From: Corynebacterium urealyticum DSM 7109 | Lineage (GTDB): Bacteria; Actinomycetota; Actinomycetes; Mycobacteriales; Mycobacteriaceae | Reading direction: 5' to 3' | Length of the DNA: 64,000 nucleotides | Assembly (NCBI RefSeq): GCF_000069945.1 | Contig: NC_010545.1 | Location: 1,178,001-1,242,000 of the forward strand | Shown: in pieces, positions 31,820-39,324 of the stretch | Layout of the letters: each line of letters begins with the position of its first letter | Position numbering within the stretch: position 1 is the first letter of the stretch | Program-made: the position numbers and the translations under genes | Notes under the pieces: generated by a model | Told to the model about the DNA's origin: nothing | The model's database searches: none | Seen by the model: only the letters and a program-made list of their open reading frames with translations

Positions 31820-31998
31820 TTTAGAAATCTTTCGACGCCACTTCCCGGAAGGGCATTACCCCCGGCCACCCACAGACCGCACAGCCCCTCAAGAGAAAAC
31901 TGAATTACCGGGCCGAGATGCGCGACGAGACAGCCATGATCTACACTTCATGGAACCAAACCCTCAAGTTCCCCTTTAAAGTTCCGGATGGAGTTCTT

Positions 31999-32529
31999 AT
32001 GACCAACACTGCGTGCCCCGCAGCCACGTCACCCCATCCAGACACCGTACAGAAATTCGCCAAGCTCGGAATCGATGCGCCGCAGATCATTAGCGGCCTC
32101 GAAAAGGACACATTGTGGGTGGACCCCAAAATTGCGGATCGCGTGGAGCCTGAAACGTCGGGAATGCGCGCCGCGCTGAGTAACGCGGAAGGGGGATCGC
32201 GGATTCAGCTCGCGGTCCTCAACAGCACCCAGCTCGAGCCGGCAACTGAGCGAGACCTCGCGCAAATCCTTCACGATGCTACTTGTTCGGACACAACACT
32301 CGTGATGACACCAAAGTGGGGGACGTCGGTATCCGACATCTACCCACGCTTCACCCTGGAGCGGAACCATGAGAAGCTCCACGGCAACCTCAACGTAGAC
32401 GCGGTCGAGAATTTCCTCAGCGCGATAGACGACACAGCAACACCGACGACTGCCGTCAGTAACGGCCTGCTGGGCATCATCATTCTATCGATCGCCATCA
32501 CGGCCTTGTTCGCGCAGCGATCCCGCTAG
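31999..32529 (+). CDS. Rv1476-type C-tail-anchored membrane protein
   Basis: A 176-residue protein with a soluble N-terminal domain of about 150 residues and one hydrophobic segment at the end (GLLGIIILSIAITALFAQ, followed by a basic tail RSR). Located between acn and ripA, exactly as M. tuberculosis Rv1476, a conserved actinobacterial membrane protein of unclear function. ATG 31999 is chosen because GGAG lies seven bases upstream; the frame begins at 31918. It is divergent from acn and may be linked to peptidoglycan hydrolase control through ripA. Confidence 0.8.
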   Translation: MTNTACPAATSPHPDTVQKFAKLGIDAPQIISGLEKDTLWVDPKIADRVEPETSGMRAALSNAEGGSRIQLAVLNSTQLEPATERDLAQILHDATCSDTTLVMTPKWGTSVSDIYPRFTLERNHEKLHGNLNVDAVENFLSAIDDTATPTTAVSNGLLGIIILSIAITALFAQRSR

Positions 32530-32835
32530 CAAAACACAAGCGACTGCAACCACCGGCAGGGGATTTAGCGGCGCCATATGCTCGCACCCTCGCCCCCAAA
32601 CCTTGAGTCCCTCCACGCCAGCTCACGCCCAGCGGGGCATCAGGGCAATAACAGGGGGACTGTCAGTTGATCGCGCCTTTCGGAGCTTAAGGTCACGAAA
32701 CAGCAAAGAAAGACCGCACAACCGAACCGCCGAAAGTCGGGTCAACCCCAGAGGCTTGACGTACCTAAATTGAAAGTTCAGCGATTTGCAAGCCTTCTTG
32801 CACACTTCAAGCAGACACGCCATCAACACCTTAAA

Positions 32836-32851
32836 TGTGACCCACCTCACA
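32836..32851. promoter_or_regulatory. GlxR (Crp-type) binding site
   Basis: TGTGACCCACCTCACA is a perfect TGTGA-N6-TCACA palindrome, the consensus of the cAMP-responsive regulator GlxR of corynebacteria. It lies 284 bases upstream of the ripA start and 306 after the preceding gene. Confidence 0.8.
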
Positions 32852-33000
32852 AATTTGCCAATTCTTTACCTTTCCGCTGGTCAAGCCATATGACATGACC
32901 AAAGTGGCGTGTGTTTAATTTGATACTTATGTGAATTGAGTCGCTCCGTTATGCATTTGTGCCCTAGGGTTTTCAACGTCATCGACTGAAACAGGAGGGC

Positions 33001-33113
33001 ACTCGAGTTACTCGAGCTGCGCCGAAGCTTTCGGACACCCCCTGGACCGTGCTTCATCTCATGGGGAAGTGAGATAAACCGGACCGCGGGCGACCTTCCT
33101 GTGGATGTCCACC
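33001..33113 (+). promoter_or_regulatory. Structured 5' leader of ripA
   Basis: Four local inverted repeats crowd into 113 bases: CTCGAG-TTA-CTCGAG (33002-33016), CCGAA-GCT-TTCGG (33022-33034), ATCTCA-N8-TGAGAT (33056-33075), and GTGGA-TG-TCCAC (33102-33113), the last ending 21 bases before the start codon. It may be a riboswitch or attenuator; the ligand class is not identifiable by eye. Confidence 0.5.
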
Positions 33114-33134
33114 GTCAACCAGGAGATCTTTAAC

Positions 33135-35066
33135 GTGCTATCTCGCCCGAGCATCGGCCGTATCGATACGGCAAACATCGCGCGGTCTAGTCGCACTCTT
33201 CTCGCGGTCGCTGTGACCGCTGGCATCTATGCGCACACGGCCACCGCACCCGCACTAGCAGAGGACCAGGAGTCCGTTGAGGCATACCTCGCGGACCTAG
33301 TGGACCAGACCTCCAGCAAGCAATCCGAGGTTGACAACATCCTCAACCGGATGGGTGGCATCCGCGAGGCGGCAAATAAATCCCGCGTGGACCTGGAGCG
33401 CAGCCAAAAGGCCGCCCAGGAGGCGCAGGATAAGACGCTGTCCGCGCGCAAGCGACTAGACAGTGCCGAAAAGGACGTCAACACTGCCCAAGAGAAGCTA
33501 AACGAGATCGCCCGCTCTGCATATAAGCAGGGAGGCCACACAGCTCCGGTAACTCTCGCTGCGGGAGGCGATTCCGCAGCGTCCCAGTTGGATCGCGCCA
33601 GCTATGTTCGTCTCGCAACCGAAAAGCAGCAGGGCGTAGTCAACCGCCTGGACTTGTCACGCACCCAGAGCGCAAACGAAGAATCTCGTCTTCGCGCATC
33701 CCGCGAGGCCGCGGATAACGCAGTCCAGAATGCAGTCAAGGCGCATCAGACTGCCGTGGAAACGCTGCGCAATTCGCAGCAGCAGCTGCAGACGATCTCC
33801 GCGGAGTACCAGAAGCTCAAGCGTCAGGCCGAGCAGGCTCAGGCGAAGCTTCGCGCAGCCAAGAGCGCGATCGAGACGCTGGCAAACCAGAAGCCGAAGG
33901 CGTCCTCCTTCGAAAAGCGCGCCGCTGCCGAGAAGGCCGCAAACCTGGTCGAGGAGAAGGCGGAGAAGGACTCCGCTAAGAGCTCCGAGCAACCAGATAC
34001 TCCACAGCAGAACACGCCACAGACCGAGGAACCAGCCTCCGGAGACAACACCGCTGAGACTACTGCTGCAACGACTGAAACCCAGGCGCCGTCCGAGGCG
34101 CCTACGCCGGACACCGCGGCAACTACTGCGCCAGAAACCCCCGCAAGCTTCGAACAATCCAGCTCTGGTGACGATCACCGCCAGAAGGCCATCGATGGTC
34201 TGATCGCTGCTGGCCAGGACGCCTTCCGGGCGGGCGCCACTGCCGCCGCCAACGGTCAGGACCGTGCCGGTGCGCTGCGTGCTGCTGGTGAAGCGGGCCG
34301 CAACACCGCCGGCCAGCACTACGATCAGCTCGTCGCTAACGCGGGCAATGCACAGAGCACGCAGACCACTCCGGCTACCAGCGAGGCGCCGTCGCAGAAC
34401 CAGACGACGACCCCTACCGAAGCCGCGCAGGAGCCAGCTGAGCAGCAGGCCGAGCAGACCGCAGAGGCAGAGACCCCGGATCAAAGCGACAACCCGGCTC
34501 AGCAGGCAGAGTCCCAGGGCATTCTGATCAATCCGGAGACCGGCCTCCAGGAGGAGCGCCCCGGCGAGATGCCACCGGTCACGGCACCTGATAACGACAA
34601 CCTGCCGTCCGCGGACACCACCGTCGACACCAGCGGTACCGCTGAAGAGAAGATCGAGCGTGTGATCGACCGCGCGATGAGCCAGCTCGGCGTGCAGTAC
34701 GCCTGGGGCGGCGGAAACGCCAATGGCCCGACGCTCGGAATCCGCGACGGGGGTGTGGCGGACCAGTATGGCGACTACCAGAAGATCGGTTTCGACTGCT
34801 CCGGTCTAACCCTCTACGCCTTCGCCGCAGTGGGCCTGGATATCGGCCACTACACCGGCTACCAGTACAACCAGGGCCGCAAGATCCCGGTCTCGGAGAT
34901 CAAGCGTGGCGACATGCTCTTCTGGGGACCGAACGCCGAGTACCACGTCGCGATCTACCTCGGCGACGGGAAGATGATCGAGGCCCCGCAGTCGGGCGAT
35001 GTGGTCAAGATTTCCGACGTTCGCTACAACGGCATGAGCCCCTACGCGGTGCGCATGATCGAGTGA
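33135..35066 (+). CDS. ripA: Secreted NlpC/P60 peptidoglycan endopeptidase RipA
   Basis: Cuts peptide stems of peptidoglycan, needed for daughter-cell separation in mycobacteria and corynebacteria. Order: signal peptide (about 1-42, ending APALA), long coiled-coil region (about 45-265), Pro/Thr/Glu/Gln-rich linkers (about 280-510) with an Ala-rich helical block near 348-402, and the NlpC/P60 domain with C555 in GFDCSGL and H604 in EYHVAIYLGDG. GTG 33135 is chosen over ATG 33105 because AGGAG lies nine bases upstream. The coiled coil is the probable self-inhibitory or partner-binding part, by analogy with M. tuberculosis RipA. Confidence 0.93.
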   Translation: MLSRPSIGRIDTANIARSSRTLLAVAVTAGIYAHTATAPALAEDQESVEAYLADLVDQTSSKQSEVDNILNRMGGIREAANKSRVDLERSQKAAQEAQDKTLSARKRLDSAEKDVNTAQEKLNEIARSAYKQGGHTAPVTLAAGGDSAASQLDRASYVRLATEKQQGVVNRLDLSRTQSANEESRLRASREAADNAVQNAVKAHQTAVETLRNSQQQLQTISAEYQKLKRQAEQAQAKLRAAKSAIETLANQKPKASSFEKRAAAEKAANLVEEKAEKDSAKSSEQPDTPQQNTPQTEEPASGDNTAETTAATTETQAPSEAPTPDTAATTAPETPASFEQSSSGDDHRQKAIDGLIAAGQDAFRAGATAAANGQDRAGALRAAGEAGRNTAGQHYDQLVANAGNAQSTQTTPATSEAPSQNQTTTPTEAAQEPAEQQAEQTAEAETPDQSDNPAQQAESQGILINPETGLQEERPGEMPPVTAPDNDNLPSADTTVDTSGTAEEKIERVIDRAMSQLGVQYAWGGGNANGPTLGIRDGGVADQYGDYQKIGFDCSGLTLYAFAAVGLDIGHYTGYQYNQGRKIPVSEIKRGDMLFWGPNAEYHVAIYLGDGKMIEAPQSGDVVKISDVRYNGMSPYAVRMIE

Positions 35067-35090
35067 TGAGACGCTAAATGAGCTCCTGCG

Positions 35091-35138
35091 GAACTGCTCC
35101 GTTAGTCAAGTTATTCGCCTTGACTAACGGAGCAGTTC
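35091..35138. terminator. Perfect 20-bp inverted repeat after ripA
   Basis: GAACTGCTCCGTTAGTCAAG (35091-35110) is the exact reverse complement of 35119-35138, with an 8-base loop. It lies between the convergent ripA and the next gene, whose stop codon is inside the right arm. There is no T-run, but the stem is very strong. Confidence 0.7.
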
Positions 35139-35987
35139 TCGTTGCGCATAATCCACTGCCGTCATGCGCGCAACCCGCACTGCCCGCCCCAGCGGCAGGA
35201 GAAAAGGATCGAGGCTTGACTGAGGCGCAGAGTCGCGCGCGACATCAATGATGGCCGCGACATAGTCGGCACGGGCCATGAGCTTCTCCGCGCGCGAAGG
35301 AACGTTCACGGGCAATCCTGGCACGCCGAAAGCATCGCTCAGCGCCCCGACCAACATCCGTGGACCGACCGAACCGGTCGGCCAGCGAACGATCACCCCG
35401 CTGGATTCGATCCCCGCAACCGCCCGGTCCGTCGCTTGCCGCAACATTGCATCCGCGTCGCCCGGCCCGTTGGTTGGCAGTTGCGGAGCTCGCCCCTCAG
35501 CGGTGTACCAGTGCCAGTAAATCACCGAGGAATCAACGATCTCAGGCACGGCGACGTGGTGGACGAGCGGGTCTTCGTCCGCAAAGGAGATCCCCGCACC
35601 CGCCGCGGCGACCGCCGCAGCGGCCTCCCCAACCGGCAATGGTGGTGGATCACCCATCCCAGCCAGCGCCAAATTCACCAGCGGCCGGTGCTCTAGTCCG
35701 ACGGGAGCCCCGTCAGTGACTGCGCGCACGGTCTTAAGGAGGTCAATCAATCCGGTGGCCTCATCCGCCTCTGTGGCGGTGCTTGAGACAGACCCGCTGG
35801 CCTTTGCGAGAACCCGGTGGTGGCGTCCCTGCACCGCATGGAAGGAGTCGATCACCTCGTCGGTGCTAATGACCCCGTGCAGCCACCACGCCAGCCATAG
35901 GGACGTGTTCTGCACTGGAGACCACAGCTGGCTGCGGATCAGCCGTTTCGTTTCAGCGTTAGGCATTGCGCCACCGACATCTTTCAT
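35124..35987 (-). CDS. Conserved hypothetical protein
   Basis: About 287 residues, no signal peptide or membrane segment, family not recognised. Visible features: an aromatic stretch WSPVQNTSLWLAWWLHG near residue 22, an Ala-rich segment (EAAAAVAAAGAGISFADED) around 121-139, and SSVIYWHWYTAEGRAPQLP. The ATG at 35987 sits seven bases behind TAGGCT at leaderless spacing. It is divergent from the DUF3097 gene with overlapping promoters, which suggests a shared control but not a shared function. Confidence 0.65.
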   Translation of the reverse strand: MKDVGGAMPNAETKRLIRSQLWSPVQNTSLWLAWWLHGVISTDEVIDSFHAVQGRHHRVLAKASGSVSSTATEADEATGLIDLLKTVRAVTDGAPVGLEHRPLVNLALAGMGDPPPLPVGEAAAAVAAAGAGISFADEDPLVHHVAVPEIVDSSVIYWHWYTAEGRAPQLPTNGPGDADAMLRQATDRAVAGIESSGVIVRWPTGSVGPRMLVGALSDAFGVPGLPVNVPSRAEKLMARADYVAAIIDVARDSAPQSSLDPFLLPLGRAVRVARMTAVDYAQRELLR

Positions 35988-35994
35988 TCGCCTT

Positions 35995-36004
35995 AGCCTA
36001 AGCT
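35995..36004. promoter_or_regulatory. Overlapping divergent -10 elements
   Basis: TAGGCT on the minus strand (35995-36000) lies seven bases before ATG 35987, and TAAGCT on the plus strand (35999-36004) lies eight bases before ATG 36013. The two hexamers share two bases, so the two promoters probably exclude one another. Confidence 0.5.
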
Positions 36005-36012
36005 TGACAGCC

Positions 36013-36852
36013 ATGAGCTTCAACAATCGCGACCCTTACTCAGGCGACATTCTTAAAGGTCACGCCCGCACGAAACGGCCACAGTACCCGGAGGTGCCCG
36101 CCGAGCCGGGGCTGATCATCGAAGTTCTCGCCGATGATTTCGTGGGGGAGGTCGTCGGTGGGGAGAAGACGATCGATGGTTGGTGCGTGAAGCTTGAAGA
36201 CCGCCATGGCGCCCAACGCCTCTTCCCGCTGCGCCCCGGCGGCTTTCTCCTCGAGGGGCAGCGGGTCAGCCTCAGCCGGTACGTCGCGCCCCGCGAGGTG
36301 CCCGTCGAACCCACGATCTCCAATTCCGGCTCCCGCCGGGTGGCTAACGTCGAAGCAAAGGTCGCCGCCCCCTCCCGCATCTGGGTGGAGGGAATTCACG
36401 ACGCCGCGATCGTCGAACGCGTCTGGGGGCACGACCTGCGAGTCGAGGGCATTGTGGTGGAGTACATCGAGGGCTTGGACAACCTCCACGAAAGGCTCGC
36501 TGAGTTCCAGCCAACCGCCGATCGGCGCGTCGGCGTGCTCGCCGATCATCTGATCGAAGGCACCAAGGAGATGCGGCTCGTTCAGAGCCTTGGCCCCCAC
36601 GTGATGGTCACCGGCCACCCGTATATCGATATCTGGGAGGCCGTGAAACCGTCCTCAGTTGGAATCAAAGCTTGGCCACACGTGCCGCGTGGGATCGATT
36701 GGAAGACAGGGGTGTGCCAGCAGCTCGGCTGGGGAACCCCACAGGATGGCTGGCGGAAGGTCTATTCCTCTGTAAAAACCTTCCGGGACCTCGACTCCTC
36801 GCTGCTGGGGGCAGTGGAGCGGCTCATCGACTTCGTGACGGTCGGGGGATAG
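36013..36852 (+). CDS. DUF3097 family protein
   Basis: A 279-residue actinobacterial protein matching what I know of DUF3097. The N-terminal third has a beta-rich look (LIIEVLADDFVGEVVGGEK). From about residue 120 the motifs VEGIHDAAIVE, VVEYIEGLDN, GVLADHLIEGTKE and VTGHPYIDIWEAV resemble a Toprim-like nucleotidyl fold with a conserved glutamate; this is inference. The frame is open to 35716 but the ATG at 36013 fits leaderless spacing and the divergent gene. Function unknown. Confidence 0.78.
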   Translation: MSFNNRDPYSGDILKGHARTKRPQYPEVPAEPGLIIEVLADDFVGEVVGGEKTIDGWCVKLEDRHGAQRLFPLRPGGFLLEGQRVSLSRYVAPREVPVEPTISNSGSRRVANVEAKVAAPSRIWVEGIHDAAIVERVWGHDLRVEGIVVEYIEGLDNLHERLAEFQPTADRRVGVLADHLIEGTKEMRLVQSLGPHVMVTGHPYIDIWEAVKPSSVGIKAWPHVPRGIDWKTGVCQQLGWGTPQDGWRKVYSSVKTFRDLDSSLLGAVERLIDFVTVGG

Positions 36853-36945
36853 CGAACCCTTATATCCGCGGGGCGTTCCTAGGTCGCTCGGTTGGCCCCC
36901 ACGCGGGTTCAGCGCCCCTGGCAGTTGCCTCAGTCCCGGTGCGAG

Positions 36946-37596
36946 TTAGCCCAGCTCGTCCACGCGGGCGAGCATGTGCACCGCAAGGTTCCACCCGGCC
37001 TGCTCGGCCTGCCAACCCGCAGAAGCAAGCCGTTGGCTCATCGCCTGCTTGGAGATCCCGACGACCTCCGCAGCCTCCGACTGCGAGTAACCAGACCGCA
37101 GAAGGGCGGTAGCCTCACGTCCCTCCTTTGTCCGCCGCGCCAACACGTGGGCGATGAGGGTAAACGCGGCGGCAATATCTTCAGCAACCTCCGTGCCCTT
37201 GCCTGGTGCCTGTGTGTGATTTGAGCCAGGCAGTTCCAGCCGAACACTCACCTCACCAGCCCGCTGCCGGATGCGGACCGCTCTCCGCGCGACCTCGCCA
37301 GTAGCAGCCATCTGCTCGTACGGCGCCAATTCCTCCCAGTCCTCAGCGCTTTCTGGGTAGAGCTCGACCATCGTCACGGTGCGTCCGATACCAATGGCGA
37401 AGTCCCCGGCCTGGATCAGGCTTAAAACGACCGCGAGTGTCTCCTCAGCCCCCTCGGTGTGGCAGAGCAGGTCCTCGACACCGACCTGTTCCACGTTCAG
37501 CACAGAGTCCGCGTTAGCGAAGGCCTCGGCGACCTCCTCGACGTATTCCGCCCGCCGGCGGGAGCGGCCACGGTAGGAAGCGAAAATTGCGAACAC
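36946..37596 (-). CDS. Helix-turn-helix protein of unknown function
   Basis: A 216-residue protein with a probable helix-turn-helix at about 163-190 (REATALLRSGYSQSEAAEVV then GISKQAMSQRL), similar to sigma-70 region 4-type domains. The N-terminal part (MFAIFASYRGRSRRRAEYVE and later FAIGIGRTVTMVELYP) is not assigned; a faint resemblance to SatD-type regulators is possible. A GTG start at 37596 has no ribosome site. It lies 109 bp after the TVP38 gene on the same strand and may regulate it. Confidence 0.68.
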   Translation of the reverse strand: MFAIFASYRGRSRRRAEYVEEVAEAFANADSVLNVEQVGVEDLLCHTEGAEETLAVVLSLIQAGDFAIGIGRTVTMVELYPESAEDWEELAPYEQMAATGEVARRAVRIRQRAGEVSVRLELPGSNHTQAPGKGTEVAEDIAAAFTLIAHVLARRTKEGREATALLRSGYSQSEAAEVVGISKQAMSQRLASAGWQAEQAGWNLAVHMLARVDELG

Positions 37597-37705
37597 TGCT
37601 GCTGTCTAGGCTTTCTTAATTGGGGACTGCGGGACTCTAGCTGCGTTCCTGCGACGGCAGGGAGACATCAAACGGGACGGCGCGTGTGCGTCGATGAACA
37701 CCATT

Positions 37706-38404
37706 CTAGGACCTGCTGCCGACGAGCTTGCGCCAAAGCCAGGCCTCACGGGACGCGATAGCCAGTCCCACCAGCATCAACAGGGCCGAGGCCACGAGCC
37801 ACAGCATCCGTGAACTAGGGTCCAGGTGCTGGGAGGTGAGGCTATTGGTCGCAATGATGAGCCCCACAGTATTGGGAGCGCTGCCCACCACCGTGGCGAA
37901 GAGGAAACCGGGCAGGGGTACACGCACCAGGCCGCAGGCGTAATTTAGCAAGCTAAACGGCACCGCTGGCACGAGCCGAAGCCCCAGCACAGCCAGCCAG
38001 CCACGCTGTTCAATCAGTTTGCGCAAGGTTGCCACGCGCGGGTCGGCACCGTTCTCGGCCGAACTCCACCGACCACCGACGCGGCGGAAAATCAGCACGG
38101 AGATGGTGGCTGACAGCGCGAGCCCCAGGAACATCAGGGTAATACCCAGCAACGGGTTGAACATCAGCCCCGCGCTCAGCGTCCAGACTGTGCGAGGGAA
38201 CGGAAACTGGGTACACAGGACCATCAACACCAGGTATGCCAGTGGCGCCCAGGGGCCGGTTGACCCCACCCAGTCGCGGATGGTGTGCGGGGAGGGCAGA
38301 GGGATGAAGAAGAGGCAGGCGATCACCGTGAGCGCGGCGAGGAAGAGACCGATCTGAGCCCTGGTTCCCAGCTGCGCCCAGCGCTCGCGAAGATGGGTCA
38401 GCAC
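37706..38404 (-). CDS. TVP38/TMEM64 (DedA-like) membrane protein
   Basis: A 232-residue polytopic protein of the SNARE-associated/VTT family. It contains about six hydrophobic segments, the FPFPRTVWTLSAGLMFNPLLG re-entrant motif region, and the conserved LRLVPAVPFSLLNYACGLVRVPL segment in shortened form. Family members handle membrane lipids such as polyprenyl phosphates or phospholipids, but this one is not characterised. GTG 38404 has AAGGGG upstream. Next to a tRNA gene on the same strand. Confidence 0.88.
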   Translation of the reverse strand: MLTHLRERWAQLGTRAQIGLFLAALTVIACLFFIPLPSPHTIRDWVGSTGPWAPLAYLVLMVLCTQFPFPRTVWTLSAGLMFNPLLGITLMFLGLALSATISVLIFRRVGGRWSSAENGADPRVATLRKLIEQRGWLAVLGLRLVPAVPFSLLNYACGLVRVPLPGFLFATVVGSAPNTVGLIIATNSLTSQHLDPSSRMLWLVASALLMLVGLAIASREAWLWRKLVGSRS

Positions 38405-38477
38405 TTGAGGGCGCCCCTTCCAGCCACGTGAGATCCAATGAAAAATCGCCCCGCTTGGTTCAAGCGGGGCGAATCTC

Positions 38478-38566
38478 TGGTGTCCGGAGGGGGACTTGAA
38501 CCCCCACGCCCGTTAATAGGGCACTAGCACCTCAAGCTAGCGCGTCTGCCATTCCGCCACCCGGAC
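38478..38566 (-). tRNA. tRNA-Leu, anticodon GAG
   Basis: The minus strand folds into a class II tRNA: acceptor GTCCGGG/TCCGGAC with a G-U closing pair, an anticodon stem CTAGC/GCTAG with loop TTGAGGT giving anticodon GAG, a long variable arm, the T-loop GTTCAAGTC, discriminator A and an encoded CCA at 38478-38480. The long variable arm and GAG anticodon identify leucine. Confidence 0.95.
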
Positions 38567-38713
38567 AGGGTAAGCATGCACTGCGATTAGATACCTTAGC
38601 ACCTAGGCCGTGCGTGCTTGAAACACTCTATCCAGCTTATGAAATTAAAACAAATTGGCTGGTCAGGGCATTAAAGTTCCGAAAAATCATGCGTGGAGCA
38701 AAAGATTGTTCGG

Positions 38714-38719
38714 TAGACT
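38714..38719 (+). promoter_or_regulatory. -10 element, leaderless PEBP gene
   Basis: TAGACT ends seven bases before ATG 38727; no ribosome site is present. Confidence 0.5.
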
Positions 38720-38726
38720 AAACAGC

Positions 38727-39290
38727 ATGACTCTTAACCCAGAAGATGCTTCAACTCACGCTTCCTATGTCGACGAGCGCTTCCCGGGTCCGGACCCGTA
38801 TGCGCCACTAGCCGACCTGCCCACGCTGAAGGTCACCAGCGAGACCTTCGCCGACGGGGACCGCCTCCCGGAGGCACAACTTGGCGGCAACGATGTCTCC
38901 CCGCAGCTCAGCTGGGAGCCGGGTCCGGAGGGGACCGAAACCTACGCAGTCACGTGCTTTGACCCGGATGCGCCTACCGCCAGCGGCTTCTGGCACTGGG
39001 CCGTCTTCAACATCCCCGCCTCCGTGACCAGCCTCCAACTCGACGCAGGCGATGACGAGCTCGCTGGCCTGCCAAAGGGAGCAACAGCACTGCGCGGAGA
39101 CTCTGGAAGCCGTGGCTACTACGGCGCCATGCCCCCGGAAGGCCACGGCCCGCACCGCTACCTCTTCGCGGTGCACGCCGTCGGGGAGAAGCTGGACATC
39201 AGCGACTCCGCAACACCGACCGTCCTGGGGTTCAACCTTCAGTTCAAGGCTTTGGCGCGCGGCATCCTGTGGGGTTGGGCGGAGAATTAA
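38727..39290 (+). CDS. PEBP (YbhB/YbcL, Raf kinase inhibitor-like) protein
   Basis: A 187-residue phosphatidylethanolamine-binding-protein-like fold. Core motifs are GGNDVSPQLSWE, CFDPDAPTASGFWHWAVFNIP and YYGAMPPEGHGPHRYLFAVHA, covering the anion-binding pocket. No signal peptide. The ATG at 38727 is chosen over the longer frame because it follows TAGACT at leaderless spacing. Its M. tuberculosis counterpart by position is Rv2140c, next to pyrD as here. Ligand unknown. Confidence 0.92.
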   Translation: MTLNPEDASTHASYVDERFPGPDPYAPLADLPTLKVTSETFADGDRLPEAQLGGNDVSPQLSWEPGPEGTETYAVTCFDPDAPTASGFWHWAVFNIPASVTSLQLDAGDDELAGLPKGATALRGDSGSRGYYGAMPPEGHGPHRYLFAVHAVGEKLDISDSATPTVLGFNLQFKALARGILWGWAEN

Positions 39291-39321
39291 GCCCCCACAC
39301 AAGAGCTCATCGCGTGGGGGC
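39291..39321. terminator. Terminator between PEBP gene and pyrD
   Basis: GCCCCCAC (39291-39298) pairs with GTGGGGGC (39314-39321), with short pyrimidine runs on the far side. It lies between convergent genes. Confidence 0.7.
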
Positions 39322-39324
39322 TGC

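Larger units (their letters stand above)
32530..33134 (+). other. Long non-coding control region of ripA
   Basis: About 600 bases without a convincing gene, more AT-rich than the flanks in its second half. It holds a perfect GlxR-type palindrome (32836-32851), a TA-rich stretch around 32918-32940 likely to contain the promoter, and several hairpins close to the ripA start. A 75-codon minus-strand frame at 32623-32850 overlaps the palindrome and shows no recognisable protein features. Confidence 0.75.

Noticed and set aside
32623..32850. 75-codon minus-strand frame before ripA
   Set aside because: It overlaps the GlxR palindrome, has no ribosome site and no protein-like features.
33105..33134. 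ATG 33105 as the ripA start
   Set aside because: It overlaps the GTGGA/TCCAC hairpin and has no ribosome site; AGGAG serves GTG 33135, and the signal peptide fits better from there.
32941..33134. c-di-AMP (ydaO) riboswitch before ripA
   Set aside because: The hairpins are suggestive, but the conserved ydaO end sequence is not present as I know it. Kept only as a generic structured leader.
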